Made by a program: the position numbers and the translations under genes | From: Cervus elaphus | Taxonomy: Eukaryota > Chordata > Mammalia > Artiodactyla > Cervidae | Direction: 5' to 3' | DNA length: 64,000 nt | Assembly (NCBI RefSeq): GCF_910594005.1 | Contig: NC_057848.1 | Location: 47,261,616 to 47,325,615 of the forward strand | In this document: piece after piece, positions 22,005 through 32,198 of the stretch | Position numbering within the stretch: the stretch's first letter is position 1 | Layout of the letters: each line of letters opens with the position of its first letter | The notes under the pieces: model-generated | The model's database searches: none | Seen by the model: only the letters and a program-made list of their open reading frames with translations | What the model was told of the DNA's origin: nothing

Positions 22005-22299
22005 TTAAATTAATTAAATTGAATTAAGTTGATTTTTGGCTGTACCGGGTTTTTGTTGCCGTATGTGGGTTTTCTCTAGTTGTGGCAAGCAGGGGCTACT
22101 CTCTAGTTGCGGTGCGCAGGCTTCTCATTGCAGTGGCTTCTCTTGTGGCAAAGCACGAACTCTAGGGTGCGTGGGCTCCAGAGGATGGGTTCAGTAGTTG
22201 TGGAGCATGAGTTTGTGGGATCTTCCCAGACTAGAAGTCGAACTTGTGTCCCCTACATTGGCAGGTGGACTCTTAAGCACTGGACCACCAGGGAAGCCC
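22005..22299 (-). mobile_element. CHR-type SINE, long form
   Basis: gatttttggctgtaccggg, gcaggggctactctctag, cattgcagtggcttctc, ggaccaccagggaagccc. Duplication aggaagaacttt / agaaagaacttt at 21993-22004 and 22300-22311. Inserted in the 3' LTR. Confidence 0.93.
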
Positions 22300-22367
22300 A
22301 GAAAGAACTTTCGACCTCCCCCTAACTGCCTAAAAGAATTTACACAGAGGATCTGTTCTAGGAAGGG

Positions 22368-22522
22368 TGCATGCGTGCTAAGTCACTTCAGTCGTTTCCT
22401 GTTCTTTGAGACCCTATGGCCTGTAGCCCACCAGGCTCCTCTGTCCATGGGATTAACCCTCATCTCTTATGTCTCCTGCATTGGCAGGCAGGTTCTTTAC
22501 CACGAGCCCCACATGGGAAGTC
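22368..22522 (-). mobile_element. Bov-tA SINE, internally deleted
   Basis: gctaagtcacttcagtcg, aggctcctctgtccatggg, cctgcattggcaggcagg. About 50 bp of the Bov-A body are absent. Exact duplication ctaggaaggg at 22358-22367 and 22523-22532. Confidence 0.92.
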
Positions 22523-22924
22523 CTAGGAAGGGAGATATCACCATAGATAACTACAGCATAATATGAACTAGGTGTGGTGGACAGGGAGGAACCTAGCAAA
22601 GTCTGTTTGTTAAAATTGCCCTCTGTGTCCCATTGTTTCTGTATGGGCCAGGAAACATTTGTGTACAAACATTTGCTCTTTGTCATCTTCCTGTGAATTG
22701 CTTTCCTTCCCTTTGATGTCCCATTCCTTATCCTCTTCTCCTTAGTCCAGGATGACATATACCTATTTTACCTGACTGTCCTATGAGCCTCATAGTCCTA
22801 TGGAGCCCCAATACGCACAAAATTAAATTGGATTTTCTCCTCCTGTTAATTTTTGTGTAATTTTAATTATTTGACCAACTAAAAGAACCAAGAGTGGAAG
22901 AGGGAGATTTCCCCCTCCCTGACA

Positions 22925-22988
22925 CTAGTGAGGGGCCGATTTAGGATGTGAACCCAGGTCTCCTGCCTTTGGCTCTAGTGCTCAATTT
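22925..22988 (-). repeat. MIR SINE, right half, split by ERV
   Basis: ctagtgaggggccg, aggatgtgaacccaggtctc and ggctctagtgctc continue the antisense MIR begun at 15405-15465. Confidence 0.7.
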
Positions 22989-23033
22989 TGATCTGCAAAA
23001 TAAGATTCATTTATGTTCCCCCAAACTGATAAG

Positions 23034-23247
23034 TAGGTTTCCCTGGTGGCTCAGCCATAAAGAATCAGCCTGCCAATGCAGGAGAAGCAGGTTTGATCCC
23101 TGGGTTGAGAAGATCCCCTGGAGAAGGAAATGACAGCCCACTTCAGTATTCTTGCCTGGAGAATCCCATGGACAGAGGAGCCTGGCGGGCTATAGTCCAC
23201 GGGGTCACAAAAAGAGCTGGACACAACTGAGCGACTAAACAACAAAC
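23034..23247 (+). mobile_element. Bov-tA SINE
   Basis: aggtttccctggtggctc, gcaggtttgatccctggg, attcttgcctggagaatcc, gagcgactaaacaacaaac tail. Confidence 0.95.
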
Positions 23248-23319
23248 GGATAGGCAGGTGAAGGAAATCTTTCCTTCTGACTGCACACAGTGGTTTTTCT
23301 CAGCGATATCATTCAGGGA

Positions 23320-23880
23320 CGTTGAAACATTACTTCTTCTGGCGCCTAGTAGGAAAACGCCTCCCCCTCCCCCCAACTCCCTCGCATCCTCCGGCAATCC
23401 GAGCGCCGCCCCCCCACCCCCGGTCCCCGCAATCTGAGGGCCACAGAGGGGTAAACACACTGGGAGGCACTGGAGCTTTCTCAGAGTCCCGGGGTGGGGG
23501 TGGGGGTGGGGGAGGGTGGAGCTGTTCGTTTGAAATGTTATAAAGGTTCCTCTCCACCAAACATGGAGAAAAGCAAGGCTGCGAACACTTTAGAGGCAGC
23601 GCGGGAGGTCTTGTCGATCCTAGCCTTCCAACCGATCAGCAGGGATAGATTCGACTCCTACTGTGAGCTCTTGGATGCTAGAAGTTACCTAGGATACGTA
23701 GGCTCTGCCCTGAAGGGATGTAAGTTCACACCGCAGAGACAAAACGTCTATCCTCTCACGCTCTCTGAAGGCGCGGCCTTTGTCTTCCCCCTTTCTTTAA
23801 GGGCCCCAGTGCACCTGGCCTCCTTCAGGATACATGTTCGTTATCTATGGTTCGATTAAAGCTTCTTTGTTGCACGATTT
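23320..23880. promoter_or_regulatory. CpG-rich, GC-rich block, candidate promoter
   Basis: By count there are roughly 25 CpG in about 560 bases, far above the surrounding DNA, with C-rich runs (23358-23425) and a G-rich run (23490-23518). No repeat is recognised in it. A TATAAAG at 23539-23545 lies only 18 bases before the ATG at 23563, too close to act as its TATA box. CpG islands of this kind usually mark promoters in mammals; nothing here proves transcription. Confidence 0.45.
23563..23719 (+). CDS. Possible first coding exon of an unidentified gene
   Basis: ATG at 23563 has A at -3 and G at +4, a good start context. The frame then runs 52 codons plus one base to a GTAAGT donor at 23720 (phase 1), and stays open to 23859 if not spliced. 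The first residues are MEKSKAANTLEAAREVLSI, then a segment with RFDSYCELLDARSY. The protein is soluble-looking, mildly amphipathic, with no signal peptide or membrane segment. I do not recognise the family. Supporting context is the CpG-rich block around it and the lack of repeats; against it are the T at the last exon base before GT and no second exon that I can place. It may equally be a chance frame or a dead exon. Confidence 0.3.
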
Positions 23881-23921
23881 CCTCTCCCTAAAGGGGAAAC
23901 AATGACTGCTGAGTTGACGGC

Positions 23922-23970
23922 AGCCCGGTAGCACAGAGTCGGACACGGCTGAAGCGACTTAGCAGCAGCC
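23922..23970 (+). mobile_element. Bov-A2 3'-end fragment
   Basis: gcacagagtcggacacggc followed by tgaagcgacttagcagcagc is the 3' terminus only of a Bov-A2. The remainder is absent and no clear duplication is seen. Confidence 0.85.
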
Positions 23971-24234
23971 GAGCCCCATTCCGCTGAGTACAGTGACTAC
24001 ATATATTTTGCCTGGAAACTCAACTGGCTTCTGCAGAATTCTTTCTCACCGCTAAAGCTTAAACTTTTGCTGTTCTCCTGACTCTTTTGAAAATCTCCGC
24101 TACAAATGAGGCTAACAGTAAAACCCCTACTGTTTGTACAGGCTTTATCCTATACCAGGAGCTCAGTTAATCTTCTATCTTATCTTTTTCCTCAGCGCTT
24201 TCTACACACGTGTTATCGATTGCCTCCAGAGGCA
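23971..24234. other. Unassigned DNA downstream of CpG-rich block
   Basis: No repeat recognised; open frame 24106-24387 runs through it into a MIR and is not supported as coding. Confidence 0.35.
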
Positions 24235-24378
24235 GCCATGTGTGATGCAAGAAACCGCATTCAAACTCGAGTTTTAGCACCTACCTCTTCAGCTAATTAT
24301 CTGCCAGTGTTATTAGGCAAGTTGCCTCCCCTCCCTGGGCCTCAATTTACCTACAGACCGAAGGAGGAAAGGGTTTCG
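24235..24378 (+). repeat. MIR SINE fragment
   Basis: cattcaaactcgagttttag, then ggcaagttgcctcccctccc and tgggcctcaatttacc follow sense MIR. Confidence 0.55.
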
Positions 24379-25720
24379 ATTCCATAGACTCTTGAGGCCC
24401 GTTCCAGTTTCTAATTTGAGTGCAATGCATTGTGTGGTTTTTGCTGTGGGCGTGGCTGTTCCAAACCAAAGGGCAGGGACAGGATGCAGTCTGATGATCA
24501 GGGACAGAGGAGTGGCTGAGCAGCTTTGCACACTTGTGGGTGCTTCACCCCCTGACCTTCGATTTCCCAGACTGTTCACCATCCCCGGGCACCGCCTGTC
24601 CGCCCCCTGCCACACACACCACCGCCATTCCCGGCTTCTTTCCCAGGCTCTGCTTTGAAGCCAGAGGAAGATTTGCAGAGGTTTCGAATCTTCTTATTTC
24701 TTGCCCTCTTGACATCTGAGGTCTGAAAAGATCTTGCGTTGCCTGCCTAAGCAGGCTTCCGGAGGCTACAGCCTTCTGTCTTCAGGGGCTGGGGGCTGGG
24801 GGCCGGAGGGTGCCCGGAGCGAGCGCAGGCAGTCATTGTTTGGGTATTGACTCAAAGGAGCCGGAGCCACAACGCACAGGAAAAAAGATGAGCTCATGAC
24901 GGCTAAATGAAAAGATTCTTATCTTGGAAACAGCGGTTTCTTATGCAAAACAGGGGGCGGCAATTTGATTGTGCCCCACGTACACATTCAACAACAGGGA
25001 TTTCAAATGAAGAAGCTGTTTTGCATACATACGGGGAGCGGCCGTGGAAGAGGCTGTTCATTAATTAAAAAGGGGGGGGCGGGTGCTGAAAAACCCACGC
25101 TCGCACTTGCTGCTGAACCGAAATAATTCATTTGCCTTCCTCCCAGTCCCAGTTGATCAGCTGGGAGACAAATGTTTTTTCAACCGTAGCCACCTCTGGG
25201 GAAGGGAGGGGCGACAGAGGAGCAGGGAGGGCGGGAGAAGGTATGGGGTGGGGTGTCACAGATAACTACAGGAGCGGTGATCTCTCAAACACTTCTAGTT
25301 GGCCTTCAAATGTATTGTACTGAGGTGGGTGGTTTTTTTGGTTGCCTCCGCAACCTACCCACCCCAGGAGATTTACCTTCCTAGTTCTGTTTGATTTCCT
25401 ATGAAAGAAGTCTGAGCACTTTGCCACTGTTGGGGTGGAGAGGAAAGAAGAGATAGGAAGAAGGCGAGGGAGGGAGAGGCTAGGAACCCTAACTACAGTC
25501 CCTCTATTTCCCCCCAACTCTGACATGTGGTCCCCTGCAAGGATGGACTTGTGTTGTGGCTGTCCTGGAAATTCCAGAATATAGGTCGCCCACTGAATGG
25601 GTACTGTCACAAGTGGGGAGCAGGGTTAAGTGTGGTTGCAGGTGGGAGGCACCAACCCCTCCCACATAACTTTCCTACCAGCCAGACTGCCCTCCTTCTA
25701 CCCCACAGCATCTTTTGATT
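24379..25720. other. GC-moderate non-repeat DNA with CpG
   Basis: No interspersed repeat recognised over 1.3 kb, which is unusual for this window. Includes ggggctgggggctgggggcc (G-rich, about 24786-24805), the block 24820-25080 listed separately, and an eight-G run at 25072-25079. The overlapping plus frames at 24392-24719 have no recognised domain. Confidence 0.45.
24820..25080. promoter_or_regulatory. Candidate enhancer-like non-coding block
   Basis: Free of repeats and dense in recognisable factor motifs: gactcaaa/tgagctcatgacg (AP-1/CRE-like), ttcttatcttgg (GATA on the minus strand as ttatc), two near-octamers atgcaaaa and tttgcat, and attaattaaa (homeodomain). The mix of GC-rich and AT-rich words without a frame is typical of conserved non-coding elements near developmental genes. 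Conservation cannot be measured here. Confidence 0.3.
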
Positions 25721-25724
25721 TAGG

Positions 25725-26020
25725 AATAAGATTGGTTACCATTTACCAGACACTTTCATATACATTACTTCCTATGTTATCTCCCATCAGTATGTTACAC
25801 CTGGGTGCCAGGCACTTTCACTTCTGTTGCTTATTTGAGCTTCTCGCCTACCCTAGGGTGGTAACTGGATATTATTGCTTGTCTTAGAAATGAGCAAACT
25901 GTGGCTTAGAGACATTAAATGGGTTACCCAGGTCACAGAAGTTGGAAATAGCAAAGCTAGGATTTGAACCCATATCGGCCTAATGTCAAAACCTGTGCCC
26001 TAAACTACTGTGCTTTGGTG
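25725..26020 (-). repeat. MIR SINE
   Basis: ggtgccaggcactttcac, gagcaaactgtggcttagag, taaatgggttacccaggtca, ctaggatttgaaccc, cctgtgccctaaactac: nearly complete antisense MIR. Confidence 0.85.
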
Positions 26021-26233
26021 ACTGTTTACCATTTGCGCCATTCTTCCCTAAATAGTTAATCAACTATTAATCAACTGTTAATCAAAAGGCAAACTTCCCA
26101 AGGTTGGCATTCTGACAAACAGGGCAAGTATGAAAGTCCTTCCTGAGTGTGAGACATTCCCTCCCAAACACGAGTGCCTTCAGGATGGAAGACAAGCTTG
26201 GTAGGCCCTTTCTCTATCATAGGCTCATAATAC

Positions 26234-26254
26234 TGTCAGGCGAGTCGCCTGACA
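26234..26254. other. Perfect 10-bp inverted repeat with 1-base spacer
   Basis: Arms TGTCAGGCGA and TCGCCTGACA with a single G between, in otherwise non-repeat DNA, each arm with CpG. Confidence 0.9.
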
Positions 26255-26302
26255 ATATGAATTCCTGTTTTTTAAGTCAGGTTTATCAAGGTATCATTTG
26301 CT

Positions 26303-26424
26303 TTCTTTTTTTTTTTGGCTGCATCACACGTCACGCGGAATCTTAGTTCCTCGACCAGGCATCCAACACGTATCCCCTGCAGTGCAAGGGTGGAGTCCTA
26401 ATCACTGGACTGCCAGAGAAGTCC
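26303..26424 (-). mobile_element. CHR-type SINE, short form
   Basis: Poly-T, ggctgcatcacacgtcacg, cctcgaccaggcatcc, ggactgccagagaagtcc. Confidence 0.88.
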
Positions 26425-27710
26425 CTATTGAGCTATAATTTTCATACTGTAAAATTCTCTTTTTTAAAGTACTGTTCAATGAGTTTTGATAAATGTCTTT
26501 ACCAACACCAACACTATGAAGATACAGAAGATTTTCATTATCCACCAAAAGTTGTCTGAGCTCATTTGCAGTCAATCCCTTGCCCCATACCCAACCTTTG
26601 GCAACAACTGATCTATTTCTGTAGTTTTCCCTTTTCCAGAATGTTGTATAAATGGAATCATATAGTATATATGCTTTTGAGTTAGACTTCTTTTATTTAG
26701 CATAATGCTTTTGAGATTCATCCGTGCTTTAGTTCATTCCTTTTAATTGTCAAGTAATATTCCACAGGATGCCTCTCCATTTATTTGTCTTCTTTAATGT
26801 ATTTCATCAATATTTTATAGTTTTCAGCATACAGATCTTACACATATTTTGTTAGATTTATCCTTGAGTATTTTTATGCTATTATAAATTGTGCTGCTTA
26901 TTAAATTTCAATTTCCAGTTGATATACACCTGAGTTTTGTATACTGATCTTGTGTCCTATGACTTTGCTAAACTCATGTGTTGGTTCTAGTAGTTTTGGT
27001 GGACCCTTTGGGATTCTGTACGTACATGATCATGATGTCTGTAAATAAAAACAGCTTTATTTTTTCCTTTTCGATCATTGTGTCTTTTATTTCTTTTTCT
27101 TTGCTTAATTGCCCTGGCTAGAACCTCTAGAACAACGTTGAATGGAAGTGGCAAGAGCAGACATTCTTGTCTTGTTTCTAATCTTAGAGGGAATGCTTTT
27201 GGTCTTTTACCATTTAGTGTAATAGTATTACACATGTAGTAATACATGTATTACTTGGGCTTCTCTGGTGACTCAGATAGTAAAGAATCTGCTTGCAAAG
27301 CAGAAGACCCACATGTGGGGTTTTTGTAGATTCCTTTTATCAGGTTGGGATGTTCCCCTCTATTCCTGGTTTCCTGAAAGTTTCTATCATGAATGGATCT
27401 GCATTTTGTCAAATGCCTTTTCTGCATGAATTGAGATGTCCATGCAGTTTTTATTTTTCATTCTCTTGATATGGTAAATTACACTGATTGATTTTCAAAT
27501 ATTTAACCAGTCTTGTATTTCTGGAACAAACCTTGCTTGGTCATGGGATATTATCCTTTTTATGTATTGCTGAATTCAATTTGCTAATAATTTGTTGAGC
27601 AGTTCTTGGTCTGTGTTCACGAAAGATACTGGTCTCTAGTTTTCTTATAACGCCTTTGTTTGGTTTGGTATTTGTCTGGACTGGGTTTTGAATTGGAGTT
27701 ATTTTTTGAG
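26425..27710 (-). mobile_element. Old L1 LINE, antisense 3' UTR then ORF2
   Basis: 26425-26790 is L1M 3' UTR in antisense (ttttgataaatg, agaatgttgtataaatgg, agtaatattccacagg). From 26800 the sequence jumps into the reverse-transcriptase region of ORF2 in antisense (tgtcctatgactttgctaaa, ttgccctggctagaacct, ccttgcttggtcatgg, tactggtctctagttttctt). Many stops and frame changes. A Bov-tA head interrupts it at 27257. Confidence 0.8.
27257..27316 (+). mobile_element. Bov-tA head fragment
   Basis: gggcttctctggtgactcag, then atagtaaagaatctgcttgc; only the tRNA-like 5' part. Confidence 0.8.
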
Positions 27711-28584
27711 TGGAGGGGCTGAATTTAGAGCTGATCTGAGGCAACAGTGTTGTAAGAAGGCCAAGTTTCTCAGAGGCACTCAGTTTGCCTTCCTTTACTC
27801 TGCGGAGCCCCACTACTGACCTTTCTTCCCACAGCTGCTGCTCAGAGCACTGGAATTTTCTGTCTCCCTTCTCTGCTCCATTTCCAAACCAACAACAGGG
27901 TGCACAGATTAATAGAGACCTGCTCCCTATATGTAATAGTTACCTACTCAGATACACCAAACTTAAGGGGCCCAAGAGACCCATAGTCATCCCTCTGTTT
28001 ATGCTTTGGGTCAGTCTGAATGAGCTCCAGGGGTGCCTACACACATGGTCACCAGGGTACAAGGAATGTTGAGGGGAGCTTGCCTCCAGCTTGTGAATGG
28101 GAGTGCTTTTCAAATCATCACCTGTCCTTAGCAAAGGTTTGAGAGTTCTCTGTAGTATCCTGAGTATTTAACAAGTGTTCTGATGCTGAGGAATGATTAC
28201 AGCTGTACATAAAATAGAAAGATTAGAGTCTCAGTTGCCTGCTTAATATGGAAATGTATCCAGTTATGTGTGAGTGCTTTTAATGAAGTAACTTGCACTT
28301 GTGTTCCTTACAGTGAGAGTGACTGATGGAAAAAAAACACTCTATAACCCCATCAGAAATTAGCAGCCAGCAGGCCCTTTGTTGCACTTGCCTGGCCTGG
28401 GGCTAGGAGGCAGCAGGACTGGATTTTTGCAATGGCTTTACAGTTAATTTCCACTTTTCTGGGCAATAGGAAGTAGACTTCCTTATCCCCAACTGAGTTC
28501 AGAGAATTGTTGATGGATTGTGAAAGGACCTCAATCACTTACTGACTTTGGATTGGTTCTCATTCCAACATACAGTAGTGGATA
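27711..28584. other. Unassigned DNA
   Basis: No repeat or exon supported. The frame 27785-28072 (95 codons) has no recognised domain and no splice signals of note. Confidence 0.4.
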
Positions 28585-28812
28585 AGGAAATAGCAGCTAC
28601 CAGGCGCTGCGCTAAGCACTTTGCTTACATTATTCCCTTCAGTCATCACACCAATCTCGGAAGAGAGAACTTAATATACCCCCACTTTACAGATGGAGAA
28701 ACTGAGGTTCAGGGAGGGTAAGTCCTTCACCTAACCTCACCTTGGTAAGTTAACAGTTATGTTGGGACTCGAATGCAGATTTCCATGGCTACAACTCACT
28801 GTCTCCCACTCC
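28585..28812 (-). repeat. MIR SINE
   Basis: accaggcgctgcgctaagc, ccactttacagatggag, aaactgaggttcagggag, gactcgaatgcagat: antisense MIR. Confidence 0.85.
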
Positions 28813-29145
28813 TGAGGATGACGACACCTGTCTGAATTCTCTCACATACCTGTAAGGGGATGAGCTTGGAAGGACAATGAGCATTCTGTGATCTGTGATG
28901 AGGAGCTAGTTGCAGATGGTGACTAGGGTTGAGCACTTCCTTCTATACCCTACCACACACACACACTGTTCCCAGCCCTTCAGGAGAAGGACCATGATTT
29001 GAATTGCATCTCTTCTGAAGTCTGGTGTAAGAAGTATGAGTGAATTCCACCTGTTATCTCTGTAGCGGAGAAGGGCCTTTTTCTTTCTCTACAGAGGCCT
29101 CTCAGTGGCTATGGGAATGTCACTCTGCGTCTCTAATTGGAAAAA
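28813..29145. other. Unassigned DNA
   Basis: Short (CA)n near 28952-28967; otherwise nothing recognised. Confidence 0.4.
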
Positions 29146-29360
29146 CAAATTATATACAGCACTTATGATGTGCTAGCCACTTCTCTAATCACTTTATACA
29201 TATTAATTCCTCTAATCCTCACAACAGTCCTGTGAGAATCCTTATTATTCCCATTTTGCAGATGAATAAATTGAGACACAGAGATGTTAAATAACTTGCT
29301 AATGTTTCCTAGCTAATAAGAGGCAGATCTGGGATTTGAACCCAGAGTTTGGTGACTCTA
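29146..29360 (-). repeat. MIR SINE
   Basis: gcacttatgatgtgctagcc, cctcacaacagtcctgtg, cattttgcagatgaata, gggatttgaacccagag: near-complete antisense MIR. Confidence 0.88.
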
Positions 29361-29363
29361 GAC

Positions 29364-29602
29364 CAGTGCTGGTCCATGGTAGCCATTAGCCACATGTAGC
29401 TATTTAAGTTGAAATTTAAATGAATTAAAAAATTTTTAATTCATTGAATTATTTAAAAAATAAAATTTAAAATTCAGTTTTTCAGTCGTACCAACCACAT
29501 TTCAAGTGCTTAACAGCCACATGTGGCCAGTGGCTACCACTATAGGGTAGTGTATTTATAACACACTTCCATCATTACAGAGGGTTACATTGTGTAGCAC
29601 TC
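29364..29602. mobile_element. MER5-type hAT-Charlie element
   Basis: Starts cagtgctggtcc and ends gtgtagcactc (inverted termini). The inner half agccacatgtagctattta and catttcaagtgcttaacagc, agtggctaccactat is the MER5 hallmark. Non-autonomous DNA transposon of placental mammals; no transposase. Confidence 0.85.
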
Positions 29603-29607
29603 AGCTA

Positions 29608-30370
29608 GATTCTGTGCTTTTAAATGGCTAAAAGGCATTTAAATGGTAGGGGCCTCTCAAAGAACTATATGAGTACAGCTCCCTGTGTTCCTGGCTTGGT
29701 CTCCACTTAATTTTCCAATTTTCTGTCCCATTCTCTCTCTCTCTCTTTTTTTTAGCTTGATTGGTGAAAGGAGAGCATTTTCAGACTTTCTAAAAGCTCT
29801 GACCTAAGCCTCATCTGCTAATTCACCCCACTGCCCCCTCCACTGCCCCAACCAATCTCACCTGACCTCAGACCCCTGCTGATGCCTTGATGTTTGAAAA
29901 GTCACAAAGCTCAGGACTTTGTGTGAAAGCCTGCAGACCCCTCTGGAAGCCTCAAGTCATGGCAGGGAAAGGAAAGATGCCAGGGGAGTGTTGGTTGTTA
30001 AGCCCCTTGCTACTTCTGTCTCTAGACTTTGGCCCTTATCAAATCAGTCCCATGTGCTACCTATAGGAAGAGAAGAAACAAAAGAGCTTCCAAAGAGAGT
30101 CACAGAATACAAGGCTTCAGCAGCTCTCCTTTGCTACACTGATTTATAGGCAATACCACAAAATTCCTCACAACTGGGGACAGCTGCTGAGTGATGGACA
30201 GTGATAACCAAAGGAGATTTTTGTGAGTTTTCAGAGGCCTAACAAAGTAGGATCCTCTTTATTAGCAGGTAGCTATCTATAGGGCAATGGACAAAACTCT
30301 ATGTCCTTCCACCCCTAGAATAAATCTCCCTCTGGACCTTGCAGGAAGTCTGCGATGCTTCCTCCCCTTC
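29608..30370. other. Unassigned DNA
   Basis: CT run at 29733-29751; no gene or repeat supported. Confidence 0.4.
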
Positions 30371-30383
30371 AAAGTGAGAGTGT

Positions 30384-30520
30384 GGGGACTCCCTGGTGGT
30401 CCAGTGGTTAAGACTCTGTACTTCCAATGCAGGGCACCTGGGTTCGATCCCTGGTCAGGGAACTAGATCCTGCATGCTGCGACTAAGACCCAGTGCAGCC
30501 AAACAAACAAACAAACAAGA
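30384..30520 (+). mobile_element. CHR-type SINE, short form, with exact TSD
   Basis: ggggactccctggtggtcc, ctgggttcgatccctggtc, (aaac)n tail. The 13-bp duplication aaagtgagagtgt at 30371-30383 and 30521-30533 is exact, so the copy is young. Confidence 0.97.
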
Positions 30521-30533
30521 AAAGTGAGAGTGT

Positions 30534-31095
30534 GATGTTATCTTGTTGGCCAACACGCGAGTCAATGTCAATGGGGCAGAGTGTTGCCCCTTCTCCCCCT
30601 GCCCAACCCCAGGGCCCTGAGTCAAGGGTGGAGATGTTTCGATGAGTCGGGAGTAGTTTGCTGAAAAGTTGCAAATATGCCAGACACACTCCAGTTACTT
30701 CTCTCTTTAGCCTGGGGGTCCTGTCTGCTGGTTCAAATTCAGTTGGAAAGAAGGCTTGCAAAGGCTCTTCTGCGGCACAATGCCTTTCATAAATGGATAT
30801 TTCTCAGGGCATGCCAGCACCAGGACTTCAAGAATGATAATGATCAGTTTTCAAAAAGAATGGAGGGGTACGGAATGGCTATTTGTGGGTAAGTCTTGGC
30901 TTCTGTGATTGATACAGCAGGTGCTTTGCTGTCCTGTCAACAGGAGGTGAGGGAGGGTGGTGGCCGAAGCAATTTATCCCACCAAGTACCCAGTGCCTAG
31001 GGGGGGAGGGGACTTGGAGAGCCTGTATCTGAGTCAGTGCTGTCCCCTCTCCTTGTCCCTGTTGCCCTCATGTGTGTTGTTACAAACCTTGCAAG
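30534..31095. other. Unassigned DNA
   Basis: Frame 30677-30892 (71 codons) lacks recognisable features. No repeat seen. Confidence 0.4.
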
Positions 31096-31810
31096 GCAAA
31101 AATCAACAAGTGTTGGCAAGGATGTGGAGAAAAGGGAACCATCATGCATTGATGCTGGGAATGTAAATTGGTGCAGCCGCTATGGAGAGCAGTATGGAGG
31201 TTCCTCAGAAAACTAAAAATAGAATTACCACACAATCCAGCAATTCCACTCCTGGGTATTTATCTGAAGAATGCAAAAACACTAATTAAAAAAGATATAT
31301 GCACCCCTATGTTCATCTCAGCATAACTTATAATAGCCAAGATATGGAAACAACCTAAGTGGTCATTGGCAGATGAATGAATAAAGAAGATGTGACATAT
31401 ATATATATATATATACACACATACACACACAGTGGAATATTACTCAACCATAAAAAGAATGAAATCTTGCCATTTGCAACAGCATGAATGGACCTACAGG
31501 GTATTATGTCAAGTGAAATAAGTCAGACAGAGAAAGACAAATACTGTATGATTTCACATGTATGTGAAACATAAAAAAATCAAACAAGAAAAACAAAGGC
31601 ATAGCTACAGAGAACAGAATAGTGGTTACAAGACAGGGGAAGGGTGAGGGGGAGGGCAAAATGGGTAAAGGGGATCAACTGTAAGGTGACAGAAACTAAA
31701 TTTTTGGTGGTGAGCATCCTGTAGGGCATACAGAAGTAGAAAAATAATGTTGTATACATGAAACTTATATAATATTGCTTCAATAAAAAATAAATCTAAA
31801 AAAAAAAACC
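31096..31810 (+). mobile_element. L1 LINE 3' end, sense
   Basis: ggcaaggatgtggagaaaag, attccactcctgggtattta, atgttcatctcagcataac, tggaatattactcaacc, then 3' UTR and poly-A. An AT/AC microsatellite (31396-31431) has expanded inside. ORF2 C-terminus broken by stops. Confidence 0.93.
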
Positions 31811-31922
31811 TTTTCAAAATGCCTAGAAGGCCCATCTGAATAGTCATAACAAGCTCTCACGCTCAATTGACCCGCTGAGGTTGATAGAGCATTTTTGAGC
31901 CCTTGGTCTGTCTTTATTCTTA

Positions 31923-32028
31923 GGTGGCACTAGTGGTAAAGAACCTGCCTGCCAATGCAGGAGACGTAAGAGACCCCGGTTTGATCCCTGGGTTGGGAAA
32001 ATCCCCTGGACAAGGACATGGCATGGCT
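31923..32028 (+). mobile_element. Bov-tA SINE, 3'-truncated
   Basis: ggtggcactagtggtaaag, ccggtttgatccctggg, then stops after ggacaaggacatggc; the Bov-A 3' half is missing. Confidence 0.88.
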
Positions 32029-32077
32029 GTCTAGGAGGAAGGGAGAATGTCAGTATCATCTCCATTTTTTTTGTTCT

Positions 32078-32198
32078 TTGTTTTTTTTTCCCCACGATTC
32101 ATGGCTTGTGGGATCTTAGTTCCCTGACCAGGGCTCAAACCTGGGCTCTCTGCAGTGGAAGCATAGAGTCTTAACCACTGGATTGCCAGGGAAGTCCA
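32078..32198 (-). mobile_element. CHR-type SINE, short form
   Basis: Poly-T, cttgtgggatcttagttcc, ctgaccagggctcaaacc, ggattgccagggaagtcc. Confidence 0.92.

Larger units (their letters stand above)
21904..22924 (+). mobile_element. 3' LTR of the endogenous retrovirus
   Basis: Starts tgatggggtttagggcagg, ends cccctccctgaca. Partner of 15466-16406, about 550 bp after removing two SINEs. I do not see a perfect 4-6 bp host duplication between the outer flanks (aatgac left, ctagtg right). Confidence 0.82.

Noticed and set aside
23539..23545. TATAAAG as the TATA box of the candidate exon
   Set aside because: It lies only 18 bases before the ATG, so a start site 25-30 bases downstream would fall after the ATG.
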